Notes under the pieces: generated by a model
The model's database searches: none
Told to the model about the DNA's origin: nothing
The model's input: only the letters and a program-made list of their open reading frames with translations
Position numbers and translations under genes: made by a program
DNA from: Aureimonas sp. AU20
GTDB lineage: Bacteria > Pseudomonadota > Alphaproteobacteria > Rhizobiales > Rhizobiaceae
DNA length: 64,000 nt
NCBI RefSeq assembly: GCF_001442755.1
Contig: NZ_CP006367.1
Location: 2,356,001 to 2,420,000, forward strand
Direction of reading: 5' to 3'
Part shown: positions 25,099 through 33,666 of the stretch, piece by piece
Position numbering within the stretch: the stretch's first letter is position 1
Layout of the letters: each line of letters begins with the position of its first letter

Positions 25099-25872
25099 AT
25101 GGCTGAGTTCGAGAATGGTGGCTATCGCCTTCATTTCATCGACGAGGGAGACCGGGATGCCCCAGCGATTTTCCTCGTGCACGGCTTTGCCTCCAGTCTT
25201 CGCGTGAACTGGGTGGACCCGGGTTGGGTCAAGGCACTGACCGACGCGGGATACCGGGCAGTGGCCTTCGACCATCGCGGTCACGGGCAGAGCGACAAGC
25301 CGCGCGAGGGTTCGGCTTATACGCCGGAAGCCCTGGCGAGCGACGTGTTGGCGCTGGCCGACCATCTGAAGATTCCGACGGCCGCTCTCTTCGGCTATTC
25401 CATGGGCGCTCGCGTTTCGGCCTTCGCCGGACTTCGCTATCCCGACCGATTTCCGCTCCTTGTTTTCGGCGGGCTTGGATCAGGTCTGGTGGACGGCGTG
25501 GGCGACTGGGACCCGATCGCCGAAGCGCTGCTCGCTCCCTCGCTCGACGACGTGTCGCACGAGCGCGGCCGGATGTTCCGCGCCTTCGCCGACCGAACCC
25601 GTAGCGACCGGCTGGCGCTCGCCGCCTGCATCGAGACGTCCCGCAAGGAACTGACGGCCGACGAGGTACGGCAACTTCGACAGCCGGTGCTGATCGGGGT
25701 CGGGACGAAGGACGACATCGCCGGTTCGCCCGAGGCCCTGGCGGCGCTTCTTCCGGAGGGCGTGGCCTTCGACATTCCCGGCCGCGACCATATGCTGGCG
25801 GTGGGGGACCGCTTGTTCAAGGCAAAGGTTCTGGAATTTCTGGATGTCCACCGGGCGCTGATCGCGCGCTGA
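25099..25872 (+). CDS. Alpha/beta-fold hydrolase
   Basis: 257 aa. The oxyanion-hole region reads FLVHGFASS. The nucleophile serine is in GYSMGA (about residue 100), the acid near GTKDD, and the histidine in GRDHMLAV. Soluble esterase or related enzyme; the substrate is not known. Divergent from the zinc-finger gene. Confidence 0.88.
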   Translation: MAEFENGGYRLHFIDEGDRDAPAIFLVHGFASSLRVNWVDPGWVKALTDAGYRAVAFDHRGHGQSDKPREGSAYTPEALASDVLALADHLKIPTAALFGYSMGARVSAFAGLRYPDRFPLLVFGGLGSGLVDGVGDWDPIAEALLAPSLDDVSHERGRMFRAFADRTRSDRLALAACIETSRKELTADEVRQLRQPVLIGVGTKDDIAGSPEALAALLPEGVAFDIPGRDHMLAVGDRLFKAKVLEFLDVHRALIAR

Positions 25873-26021
25873 AGGGCGCGCGTTGGAACCTGCGCCGATT
25901 TAGGTTAAGCCCAAGCGCTGGCAACGGCGCGGCGCCGACTTACCTTCGAAGCAGATTGGCCTTCGAAGCAGGCCGGTCGGCTCATATGCCGCGACGAACA
26001 CGAGACGAAAGCGACAGGACG

Positions 26022-26843
26022 ATGACTGTGATTCCCGCTAGCTTTGCGGATCGTCTTCACTCGGTCGATCCGATCTGGGCTCGCATGCGAGAGGAAGCGC
26101 ATCGCGCAGCCGAGCGCGAGCCGGCGCTCAGCGGTTTCCTTTACGCGGCGGTCCTGAACCAGCGCTCGCTGGAGACCGCCGTCGCCCACCGCGTCGCGCA
26201 GCGGCTCGACCATCCCAACGTGCCGGCCTCCCATATCGAGCAGGGCTTCGCCGATATGGCAGTGGCCAGTTCCGATTGGGCCGGCCAGGTGCGCACGGAC
26301 CTGCAAGCCGTGTTCGACCGCGACCCCGCCTGCGAGCGCTATATCGAGCCGCTTCTGTTCTTCAAAGGCTTTCAGGCGATCCAGACGCATCGTCTCGCGC
26401 ACTGGCTTTGGAATGCGGGCCGGGCGGATTTCGCGCTTTACCTTCAGTCTCAATCTTCCTCGGTCTTTCAGACCGATATCCACCCGGCCGCGCGCATGGG
26501 CAAGGGCATCTTCCTCGACCACGCGACCGGCCTCGTGGTCGGAATGACTGCGGCGGTCGGCGACAATGTCTCAATCCTTCAGGACGTCACTCTCGGCGGG
26601 ACGGGCAAGGAGTTCGGCGACCGCCATCCCAAGATCGGCTCCGGCGTGCTGATCGGGGCGGGCGCGAAAATCCTCGGCAACATCCATGTCGGCGCCTGCT
26701 CGAAGATCGCGTCGGGCTCGGTCGTTCTCAAGGACGTACCGCCCAATTCCACGGTCGCCGGCATTCCCGCCAAGATCGTCGGCACCTCGGGCTGCGCGGA
26801 GCCTGCCAGCGCCATGGATCAGAGTTTCAGCCGCGGGGATTGA
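26022..26843 (+). CDS. cysE: Serine O-acetyltransferase
   Basis: 273 aa, normal for CysE, which acetylates serine with acetyl-CoA as the first step of cysteine synthesis. N-terminal helical domain about 1-150; the left-handed beta-helix has catalytic elements FLDHATGLVVG, LGGTGK and RHPKIGSGVLIGAGAKILGN. The ATG at 26022 gives the usual MTVI-like start; an in-frame start 66 bases earlier is less likely. Cysteine feedback control is known for the family. Confidence 0.93.
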   Translation: MTVIPASFADRLHSVDPIWARMREEAHRAAEREPALSGFLYAAVLNQRSLETAVAHRVAQRLDHPNVPASHIEQGFADMAVASSDWAGQVRTDLQAVFDRDPACERYIEPLLFFKGFQAIQTHRLAHWLWNAGRADFALYLQSQSSSVFQTDIHPAARMGKGIFLDHATGLVVGMTAAVGDNVSILQDVTLGGTGKEFGDRHPKIGSGVLIGAGAKILGNIHVGACSKIASGSVVLKDVPPNSTVAGIPAKIVGTSGCAEPASAMDQSFSRGD

Positions 26844-26941
26844 TCTCTCGATCCACGCGAGTCCCGCAACGGCCGCATGGCCCACACCAGCCAGGCTCGG
26901 CCGATCCCGCCGCCGGCCAAGCTTCTCAAGGAGCCCTCGAC

Positions 26942-27151
26942 TTGAAACCAGACGAAATCCGCAAACTCGAAGCCTTCTTCAAGCGCACCTTCAAAGGCGT
27001 CGACTTGAAGGTACGCCCGATGCCGAAGCGGAACGACACGGCCGAAGTCTATCTCGACGACGAGTTCGTGGGGACGCTCGGCAAGGACACGGACGAGGGT
27101 GAACTGTCCTATCACTTCACGATGACGATCCTCGACATCGACCTCGACTAA
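26942..27151 (+). CDS. DUF3126 family protein
   Basis: 69 aa with a TTG start preceded by AAGGAG; there is no ATG near the conserved beginning (KPDEIRKLEAFFK). Small conserved alphaproteobacterial protein of unknown role. About 100 bases after cysE, possibly in the same transcript, which then ends at the terminator 27158-27187. Confidence 0.85.
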   Translation: MKPDEIRKLEAFFKRTFKGVDLKVRPMPKRNDTAEVYLDDEFVGTLGKDTDEGELSYHFTMTILDIDLD

Positions 27152-27157
27152 ACGACC

Positions 27158-27187
27158 AAAGGCCGGCTTCGAAGCCGGCCTTTGTTT
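27158..27187 (+). terminator. Intrinsic terminator after DUF3126
   Basis: A 13-bp palindromic stem (AAAGGCCGGCTTC / GAAGCCGGCCTTT) followed by GTTTT. It lies between convergent genes and may act in both directions. Confidence 0.85.
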
Positions 27188-27203
27188 TCGGACCTCCGAA
27201 CTT

Positions 27204-27800
27204 CTAGCGCACGCTGCCGACCAGCATGTCGCGGCCGTCGTCGATCGAAACCCACTTGGACGAGTCCTGCTCGGCCTGGCGCTTGAGATACTGGTAGGGC
27301 GTCAGCGTCCAGTCGAGGACACGCTGGTCGAGATTGTCGAGCACCATGTCGCCGCGATCCGTGCGCAGCGTCAGCACGGCATGGCCTTCGCCATTACGCT
27401 GGCGCACCACCGTCATCAGCAGCGCCGACCGTGGAAAGCCCTCTCGCTCCAGCATGTACTGCTTCAAGAGCGCAAAGTCCTCGCAATCGCCTTCCGTGGT
27501 CGGATAGGCCCAGCGTTCCGGCACCCCGTAGATTTCCTGATCCGTGCGAGCGGTGATGCCGTTGTTCACCGCCGCGTTGATTTCGACGATCGTCGCCCAG
27601 GCCCGGTCCGTCAGGCGGATCGGCCGGACGTCGGCGTTGCGGCCGCACTCGGCCGGGTAGGTCTTGCAGAAGTCGAAATGGCCGACCGGCTGAGACGTCG
27701 CACCACGCGTCACCATAGCGGCTTCTGCGGAAGGCAGGGATGCGAACATCGCTGCGACCACGAGCGGCAGGGCGAGAAGACGACGAAACGAGGTGAACAC
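27204..27800 (-). CDS. Transglutaminase-like cysteine peptidase (BTLCP)
   Basis: 198 aa, signal peptide to about residue 27 (SAEAA). Catalytic triad visible: Cys106 (GDCEDFA), His140 (GEGHAVLTL), Asp155 (LDNLD). The family is periplasmic, common in Hyphomicrobiales, and resembles LapG-type proteases; the target is unknown. Read toward the DUF3126 terminator. Confidence 0.9.
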   Translation of the reverse strand: MFTSFRRLLALPLVVAAMFASLPSAEAAMVTRGATSQPVGHFDFCKTYPAECGRNADVRPIRLTDRAWATIVEINAAVNNGITARTDQEIYGVPERWAYPTTEGDCEDFALLKQYMLEREGFPRSALLMTVVRQRNGEGHAVLTLRTDRGDMVLDNLDQRVLDWTLTPYQYLKRQAEQDSSKWVSIDDGRDMLVGSVR

Positions 27801-28294
27801 GGCGGACCTCCCAAGAACTTGGGACGACCATCGCAGTTCGGATTGACGGAATACGAAAGTGGAATCTGCGAATTTTACTCGTTCGAGCGGCCGGAAAGTA
27901 AGAATTCAGCCAATTCGAAAAATAGAGAACGGTATTAAATTTTTCTTGGCTGCATTCAACCTTCGCTAGGGATAAAGCCTTGCGGTCACGAAGGTGAAGA
28001 CGAGCTCGTAGTCATCCGTCGCCCCGCTGGGGCTTCGCCCGTCCGGCGTTAACGATTGATCGGGTTGCGCGTTAACACCTCTGAACGGGTGGGCGCTGCG
28101 CATGGCACGCGGGCTAACCGGTGCGCGCGAGCCGTCCGCATCGGGTCAGGCTTCTGGGCTTAAGAAACGGCCGAACAGCGCCACGTCCCTTTTTCCAGTT
28201 TTCCACAAGCGAATGCGATTTTGGACCATCGACGGGTATTCGTGATCCGAAAAGCGGACCCGACGAGCCGGTCCAGGCCGTCGAACGCCGGGCG
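27801..28294. other. 494-base gap without a convincing gene
   Basis: It holds an AT-rich patch (about 27870-27960), several GTTAAC sites, and a 45-codon minus-strand frame (27966-28103, ATG to TAG) with no clear ribosome site. It may contain the BTLCP promoter and an undetected regulatory RNA. No tRNA, repeat or terminator is seen. Confidence 0.4.
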
Positions 28295-28900
28295 TCAGCG
28301 GAAGGATTCGTTGAGCGTTTCCGCCGTCTGGAGCGTCGAGAACTCGATGGCCAAACCGTCTTCGAGCTGACGGACGACGCGCCCCTGCATCGTGCCGAGC
28401 GTCACCTTCGAGCCGTTGGCCGGGCGAACCGCGCAGGCGATGGCAGCGCCGGACAGCGACAAGTCGATGATGCGCACCTGATACCGGCGCCCGTCTTCCA
28501 GCACCATCTCGATGATGGGGTTGCGCGGCTGGATGCGCTCGTGACGACGATCTTCCGGCAGCGAGAGTTCATGGCGGTTGGCGAGCCAGGTCAGCTGCGC
28601 CGCGAGCTTCTCGCGCTTGCGATCGGTCGCCTGGATCTGCAACGCGAAGCCGCCCGCAAACGCCCTCACGACCGATCCCTCGATGCGGCCGATATGGTCG
28701 GCATAAAGAATGATCCGCTCGTTCGAGCGCGGCTCGACGGCCGAGATCACCGCGATGCCGCCCGGACTCACATTGTCGATGCGGCAGGGATACTCTTCGT
28801 GACTCTCCCGCATGAAGCGGCCGAGGAGATCGACCTTCACCCGCTTGAAGTGGCGACGGTCTTCCGAAACGAGCGGGATCGCGGGCAGGGGGCTCAGCAT
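28295..28900 (-). CDS. Tandem PilZ-domain protein
   Basis: 201 aa with two PilZ-like modules. The first has RRHFKR (15-20) and NVSPGG (43-48). The second has RRHER (118-122) and DLSLSG (146-151). These are the RxxxR and D/NxSxxG motifs that bind cyclic-di-GMP. No membrane segment or other output domain. A plausible c-di-GMP receptor for motility or polysaccharide control; its partner is unknown. Confidence 0.88.
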   Translation of the reverse strand: MLSPLPAIPLVSEDRRHFKRVKVDLLGRFMRESHEEYPCRIDNVSPGGIAVISAVEPRSNERIILYADHIGRIEGSVVRAFAGGFALQIQATDRKREKLAAQLTWLANRHELSLPEDRRHERIQPRNPIIEMVLEDGRRYQVRIIDLSLSGAAIACAVRPANGSKVTLGTMQGRVVRQLEDGLAIEFSTLQTAETLNESFR

Positions 28901-29138
28901 GGGTGATCGAGGCCATTGTATCAGCGTGGTGAAGGAAGCCTAACCAGAAAGCGTTAAGAGCCCGTTCGACCCGGCGCCGATATCGCTCGGTCTGGTCCAC
29001 GCTCCTTGGCCTGCCGCAATCGGAAAGCCGCTCACGCAATGGAATTCCGGCATGGCGCGTTGGCCGTGCCTTGCAGCCCCGGGCATTTGCCTTCATCCGG
29101 GCGCGCGTTAGAACAAGCGCCGATAGAAGGAGTGTCGC

Positions 29139-29891
29139 GTGTCTCTCGATCCAGCCTCGATGCACGGCGACAGCCGCCCGCCACGCCCCGTTGCGCCCAT
29201 CAACGTTCCGGCGGTGGTGCTGGCTCTGATCGCGATCTTCGGCGCGACACATTGGCTGCGCACCAGCGTCCTCTCGCAGGACGAGGACGTTTGGACCCTT
29301 CTGAACTTCGCACTCATCCCCGGCTGCTATCGCGATCTCGATCCCGTGTGCCAGTTGCGCGAGGCGTGGGCGGGCTGGGTCTCGCCGGTCGGCCACGCTT
29401 TCCTGCATGGGGACTGGACGCATTTCGCCACCAACGCCGTCTGGCTGCTGGCCTTCGGCACGCCTGTTGCGCGGCGGCTGGGCGGGCTGCGCTTTCTCGG
29501 CTTTTCCGCAGTGGGCGCGCTAGCGGGGGCCGGATTTTTCTACCTTCTCAACCCGACACTGGTTCAGCCGATGATCGGAGCATCCGGGGTCGTGTCCGCC
29601 CTGATGGGCGGCGCGGCGCGTTTCGCCTTGGGCGCTATGGGCCGGCTGACATCGGGCGAGGTCGCACATGCGCCCTTGATGAGCATCGGCGCCAGCCTGT
29701 CGGACCGGACGATCCTGTTCTTCATCCTCATCTTCTTCGGCACCAACCTGCTGCTTGGTTCGGGCGGCGCGGCGATCTTCGGCGAAGGGGGGGGCATCGC
29801 CTGGGAAGCGCATGTCGGCGGCTTCCTGTTCGGCTTCCTGTGTTTCGCCTTCTTCGATCCGCGCCGGCAAAAGCCGATCGAGGCCATCTGA
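29139..29891 (+). CDS. Rhomboid-family intramembrane serine protease
   Basis: 250 aa, six or so membrane segments. Hallmarks: His95-x3-Asn99 (HFATN), nucleophile Ser149 in GASG, and His225 in AHVGG. A GTG start with GAAGGAG upstream. Rhomboids cleave membrane proteins within or next to their membrane span. It is followed by the CBS protein 75 bases on. Confidence 0.93.
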   Translation: MSLDPASMHGDSRPPRPVAPINVPAVVLALIAIFGATHWLRTSVLSQDEDVWTLLNFALIPGCYRDLDPVCQLREAWAGWVSPVGHAFLHGDWTHFATNAVWLLAFGTPVARRLGGLRFLGFSAVGALAGAGFFYLLNPTLVQPMIGASGVVSALMGGAARFALGAMGRLTSGEVAHAPLMSIGASLSDRTILFFILIFFGTNLLLGSGGAAIFGEGGGIAWEAHVGGFLFGFLCFAFFDPRRQKPIEAI

Positions 29892-29966
29892 GGGTTCCGT
29901 CGCGGTAGAGCTTGCGCGCCACCGATTCTGCCTCCACGATGCGTCGTCTAAGGAAGGGAGGTCCTG

Positions 29967-30401
29967 ATGACGGTGCAACTCATTCTCGAGAGCAAGGGGC
30001 GGGACGTCGCGACGGTCGATCCCGCGCAGTCCGTGGCGGATGTGATCGAGGCGCTTCACACGCGCCGGATCGGCGCGCTTCTGGCGCTCGACGCGGACAA
30101 TCGGCTGCTGGGGATTGTGTCGGAGCGCGATGTGGTTCGCCTCCTGGCGGAGCAGGGCGCGAACGCGCTGGCGCGCAGCGTCGGCGACGTGATGACCCGG
30201 AGCCTCGTGACGATAGCCGAAGAGGCGACGATCGACGAGGCGATGGGCCTGATGACGCAAGGCCGCTTCCGCCATCTGCCCGTGGTGCGGGATGGGCGCT
30301 GCGTCGGCATCGTGTCGATCGGCGATATCGTGAAGCGTCGAATTCAGGACGCCGAGCGCGAGGCCGAAGACCTCAAGACCTACATCCACGCCGGGGGTTA
30401 G
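29967..30401 (+). CDS. CBS-pair protein
   Basis: 144 aa consisting almost only of two CBS motifs (about 8-65 and 75-130; VSERDVVRLL and VSIGDIVKRR are typical). Such proteins bind adenine nucleotides and sense energy state. A strong GGGAGGT ribosome site. Converges on the patatin gene with six bases between. Confidence 0.92.
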   Translation: MTVQLILESKGRDVATVDPAQSVADVIEALHTRRIGALLALDADNRLLGIVSERDVVRLLAEQGANALARSVGDVMTRSLVTIAEEATIDEAMGLMTQGRFRHLPVVRDGRCVGIVSIGDIVKRRIQDAEREAEDLKTYIHAGG

Positions 30402-30407
30402 AGCGAC

Positions 30408-31397
30408 CTACCGATTCGGCAGGGAGTGGCAGAGCCGTTCGATCTCGGCCATTCCCCGCATCGTCTCCTCGTAACCGAAGGCGATGCATTCGCGGGCGCG
30501 GAAGAATTCCGACAGGCCGATCTCGCGAACGCGCGGGTGCACGGTGTAGTCCGGCGGATCGCCGGCCAGCCGCGAGCGGGAGATCCGGTCCTGGATGATG
30601 TTGAACGCATCCACCACCGAGCGGCCGATGCCGATCCTGTCCGGCTGTCGAGGCGGCTTGGGGTCAGTGCCGAGCAGCGGATCGTTGCGATTGGCCTCGT
30701 TCGTCCGGTCGGGCGCGGTGGTTTCGGCGGTCATGCGCAGCACGGCGGCGCGGCCGAACAGGTCGTAGTGAAGGTTCACCGCCACCACCAGGGGCTCCTC
30801 CAGCGCACGACAGACCGAGACCGGCACAGGATTGACCAGCGCGCCGTCGAGAAGTCGGCGCCCGTTGCATTCGACCGAGGGGAAAACGCCGGGCAGAGCG
30901 TAGGACGCGCGCATCGCCAGAACCAGCGAACCCGAATCCAGCCAGACCTCATGACCACTGCGGGCCTCGGTCGCGACGCAAACCAGCGGCCGGCTGAGAT
31001 CCTCGATCCTCATATCGGAGAGCTCGGCTGCGAGGCGGCGATGCAGCCGTGCGCCGCCGATCAAGCCGCCCCCGCCCCATCGAATATCGAAGAAGCGCAT
31101 CATGCCGCGCCGCGTGAGCGACAGGGCGAACTGCTCCAACTCGTCCAGTCGGCCCGCAAGGTAGCAGCCGCCCACGAGAGCGCCGATCGACGTGCCCGCG
31201 ATCATGGTGATGGGAATGTCGGCCTCAGTCAGCGCGCGGATGACGCCGATATGCGCCCAACCGCGCGCCGCGCCGCCGCCAAGCGCCAGGGCGACCCCGC
31301 GCTTGACCGAGGGCGTCGGCTTTTCTTCGCGATGGTTCACCTCGTCTCGGCCGGAGCCGGACGAATGAGAATTTCGCCTGAAAACCAGATCGAGCAT
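30408..31397 (-). CDS. Patatin-like phospholipase (RssA/NTE type)
   Basis: 329 aa. The oxyanion loop LGGGAARGWAH, nucleophile Ser70 in GTSIG and Asp184 in DGALVNP form the Ser-Asp dyad. No signal peptide is seen. It probably hydrolyses phospholipid or lysophospholipid at the membrane. Downstream of folE-hisI on the same strand with a 90-base gap. Confidence 0.92.
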   Translation of the reverse strand: MLDLVFRRNSHSSGSGRDEVNHREEKPTPSVKRGVALALGGGAARGWAHIGVIRALTEADIPITMIAGTSIGALVGGCYLAGRLDELEQFALSLTRRGMMRFFDIRWGGGGLIGGARLHRRLAAELSDMRIEDLSRPLVCVATEARSGHEVWLDSGSLVLAMRASYALPGVFPSVECNGRRLLDGALVNPVPVSVCRALEEPLVVAVNLHYDLFGRAAVLRMTAETTAPDRTNEANRNDPLLGTDPKPPRQPDRIGIGRSVVDAFNIIQDRISRSRLAGDPPDYTVHPRVREIGLSEFFRARECIAFGYEETMRGMAEIERLCHSLPNR

Positions 31398-31487
31398 CCA
31401 CCGGCTCTCCCATCGTCGTTCGGCTTAGATCGAGAGCTTACCCGACGACCGCTTTCCGGTTTCCTCACCGGCGCGGTTAACACATGG

Positions 31488-31925
31488 TCAACTATGCTGC
31501 GATGCAGCGCGCCGTTCGACCTCTATCAAAGCAGGATGACCGTTTGAAGGATCGATCCGACGATAGAAGCAGGTGGTCCGGCCCGTGTGGCAGGTGTCCT
31601 CGGGCTTGGCGACATCGACCTTCAACCAGATGGCGTCCTGGTCGCAGTCGACCCGCGCCTCACGCACGGTCTGAAGGGCGCCGGAGGTTTCGCCCTTCTT
31701 CCAAAGGCTCTGGCGAGAGCGGCTGTAATAATGCGCGATCCCGGTTTTAAGCGTCAGCTCGAGCGCCTCGGCGTTCATATGAGCCACCATCAGCAATTCG
31801 CCCGAGGCAGCGTCGGTCACGACGGCGGTGACAAGCCCGGCCGCGTCGAAGCGCGGCGCGAGAACGCTGCCTTCCTCCAGCTCCGTCTTGCTCGCGGCTG
31901 TTGCGAAGGGAGCGGCCGACGTCAC
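31488..31925 (-). CDS. hisI: Phosphoribosyl-AMP cyclohydrolase
   Basis: 145 aa, single-function HisI of the histidine pathway. Metal sites [11 protein letters not shown] and the zinc cysteines in [12 protein letters not shown] are intact. The GTG start overlaps the folE stop by four bases (GTGA), so translation is coupled. The much longer open frame in this region is a shadow over folE. Confidence 0.93.
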   Translation of the reverse strand: MTSAAPFATAASKTELEEGSVLAPRFDAAGLVTAVVTDAASGELLMVAHMNAEALELTLKTGIAHYYSRSRQSLWKKGETSGALQTVREARVDCDQDAIWLKVDVAKPEDTCHTGRTTCFYRRIDPSNGHPALIEVERRAASQHS

Positions 31926-32548
31926 TTCACGCCAACCATGGCGAGAAACCGCGCCTGCTCGCTCTTGTCCTCGCGGAACGCGCCGTAGAATGAGGTGGTG
32001 AGCGTCGTGGAGCCCTTGGTGCGGATGCCACGCATCGACATGCACATATGCTCGGCCTCCAGCATGACCGCCACGCCGCGCGCGTTTAGGGCGCCGTCGA
32101 TGACGCCGGCGATCTGCTCGGTCAGCGCTTCCTGCGTCTGCAGGCGCCGGGCATAGACGTCGATGATGCGCGGGATCTTGGACAGGCCGACCACGCGGCC
32201 GCCGCTCGGCAGGTAGGCGACATGCGCCTTGCCGATGATCGGCACCATGTGGTGCTCGCAATGGGAGGTAAAGTCGATGTTCTTCAGGAGCACCATGTCG
32301 TCATAGCCCGCAACCTCCTCGAAGGTGCGGTTCAGAATGGCGGCCGGTTCCTGATTGTAGCCCGAGAAGAGTTCCTCATAGGCCTTGACCACCCGGCGGG
32401 GCGTGTCGATCAGCCCCTCGCGCGACGGGTCTTCGCCGATCCAGCGCAGGAGCGTCTCGACGGCGGCCTCGGCCTCTTCCCGCGACGGGCGCTTGGTCTC
32501 GTCCGGCTGCATGGTCTGACTGGTCTTTCTGACGCTCGCGTCCATCAT
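31922..32548 (-). CDS. folE: GTP cyclohydrolase I
   Basis: 208 aa, first enzyme of folate/tetrahydropterin synthesis: GTP to dihydroneopterin triphosphate. Zinc and active-site residues are seen in [21 protein letters not shown] and [13 protein letters not shown]. It has a short N-terminal extension. Operon with hisI. Its upstream region is shared with the divergent IscU-like gene. Confidence 0.95.
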   Translation of the reverse strand: MMDASVRKTSQTMQPDETKRPSREEAEAAVETLLRWIGEDPSREGLIDTPRRVVKAYEELFSGYNQEPAAILNRTFEEVAGYDDMVLLKNIDFTSHCEHHMVPIIGKAHVAYLPSGGRVVGLSKIPRIIDVYARRLQTQEALTEQIAGVIDGALNARGVAVMLEAEHMCMSMRGIRTKGSTTLTTSFYGAFREDKSEQARFLAMVGVK

Positions 32549-32625
32549 CTCATCCCGAACTCAAGATCCCGGGCGCGGCTTCGCCTCGCTGCGAAACCAC
32601 CATGACCCAAGCCGACGTCGAACCG

Positions 32626-32647
32626 CTTGATGTTGCAAAGCATCAAG
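32626..32647. promoter_or_regulatory. Inverted repeat between folE and the IscU-like gene
   Basis: CTTGATG (32626-32632) and CATCAAG (32641-32647) flank a spacer that includes the palindrome TTGCAA; a second TTGCAA lies about 35 bases further on. Position between divergent genes suits an operator. The regulator is unknown. Confidence 0.35.
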
Positions 32648-32773
32648 GGCGTCAAGCAAAGACATACCTTGCAACCCGGCGCGGCTTCCGATCGCCCTTT
32701 CGCGCTCCTATATGTCGATTGTCCGGCGCGGTTGAAAGTGCCTTGGCCGGAACGGTGCTTCCACGGGGCGGCG

Positions 32774-33235
32774 ATGATCGACGATCTCTACAATGAGCGA
32801 ATCCTCGAATTCGCCGGCAATATCTCGCATCTAGGGCGGCTGGACGCGCCGGACGGGACGGCGACGGCCCATTCCAAGCTCTGCGGCTCCACCGTCACCG
32901 TGGACCTAAAGCTCACGAACGGTCTCGTCTCGGACTTCGCGCACGAGGTTCGCGCCTGCGCCCTCGGCCAAGCCTCGTCCTCCATGATGGCCCGGCACAT
33001 CGTCGGCGCGAGCGCGGAGGAGTTGCGCGCGCTACGCCAGACCGTGACGCGTATGTTGAAGGAGGGTGGCGCGCCGCCCGAAGGGCGCTTTGCCGACATG
33101 CGCTATCTCGAACCCGTTCGCGAGCACAAAGCCCGCCATGCCTCGACGCTCCTGACCTTCGACGCGGTGGAGGCCGCGTTGGAGAAGGCCGAAGCGGGCG
33201 GGGACAAGACCAACAAGGCGAGCGCCGCCGCGTGA
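32774..33235 (+). CDS. IscU/NifU-like iron-sulfur cluster scaffold
   Basis: 153 aa. The conserved cysteines are in HSKLCGST and ACALGQASSS; the third expected cysteine near the C-terminus is not visible, as often in this alphaproteobacterial subgroup. The start is the ATG at 32774 (MIDDLYNERILEFA); upstream open frame is unlikely. Stop overlaps yidD (GTGA). A true scaffold role is plausible but unproven. Confidence 0.8.
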   Translation: MIDDLYNERILEFAGNISHLGRLDAPDGTATAHSKLCGSTVTVDLKLTNGLVSDFAHEVRACALGQASSSMMARHIVGASAEELRALRQTVTRMLKEGGAPPEGRFADMRYLEPVREHKARHASTLLTFDAVEAALEKAEAGGDKTNKASAAA

Positions 33236-33492
33236 GCGCAGCCGGGCGCAACTATGCCGGCCCCTGGCGCCGGACGCCGGGCCGCCTGTTCGGCACCGGC
33301 TTCATCCGGCTTTATCAGATCGTCTTCTCGCCGCTGGTGGGCGGTCATTGCCGCCATATCCCGACCTGTTCGGAATATGGCTTCGAGGCCATCGCCCGGC
33401 ACGGGCTCTGGCGCGGCGGCTGGCTGACGACGCGCCGCGTCGCGCGTTGCGGCCCGTTCGGCTGCGCCGGGCACGACCCCGTTCCCGACTGA
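33232..33492 (+). CDS. yidD: Membrane protein insertion efficiency factor YidD
   Basis: 86 aa. The core RLYQIVFSPLVGGHCRHIPTCSEYGFEAI is diagnostic (Cys-rich, SPL and PTCSEY), followed by RVARCGPFGCAGHDPVP. Helps YidC-dependent insertion of membrane proteins. A GTG start coupled to the previous gene. Confidence 0.95.
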   Translation: MSAAGRNYAGPWRRTPGRLFGTGFIRLYQIVFSPLVGGHCRHIPTCSEYGFEAIARHGLWRGGWLTTRRVARCGPFGCAGHDPVPD

Positions 33493-33666
33493 ACGCCGCG
33501 CGGCACCGCCAGACAAAGCTCGGCGCAAGCTGGAGATAAGGCTTGGCGCTTGCGCGCCTGCCGCCCCACGCCTAGAAGCCGGGGCCTTGCAGCCCGTATC
33601 GAGGCTGCGTCCATCGATCGAAAAGCTTTCCCGCATGGTAGGCGGGGGTGAGCGGAAAGGACAGAC

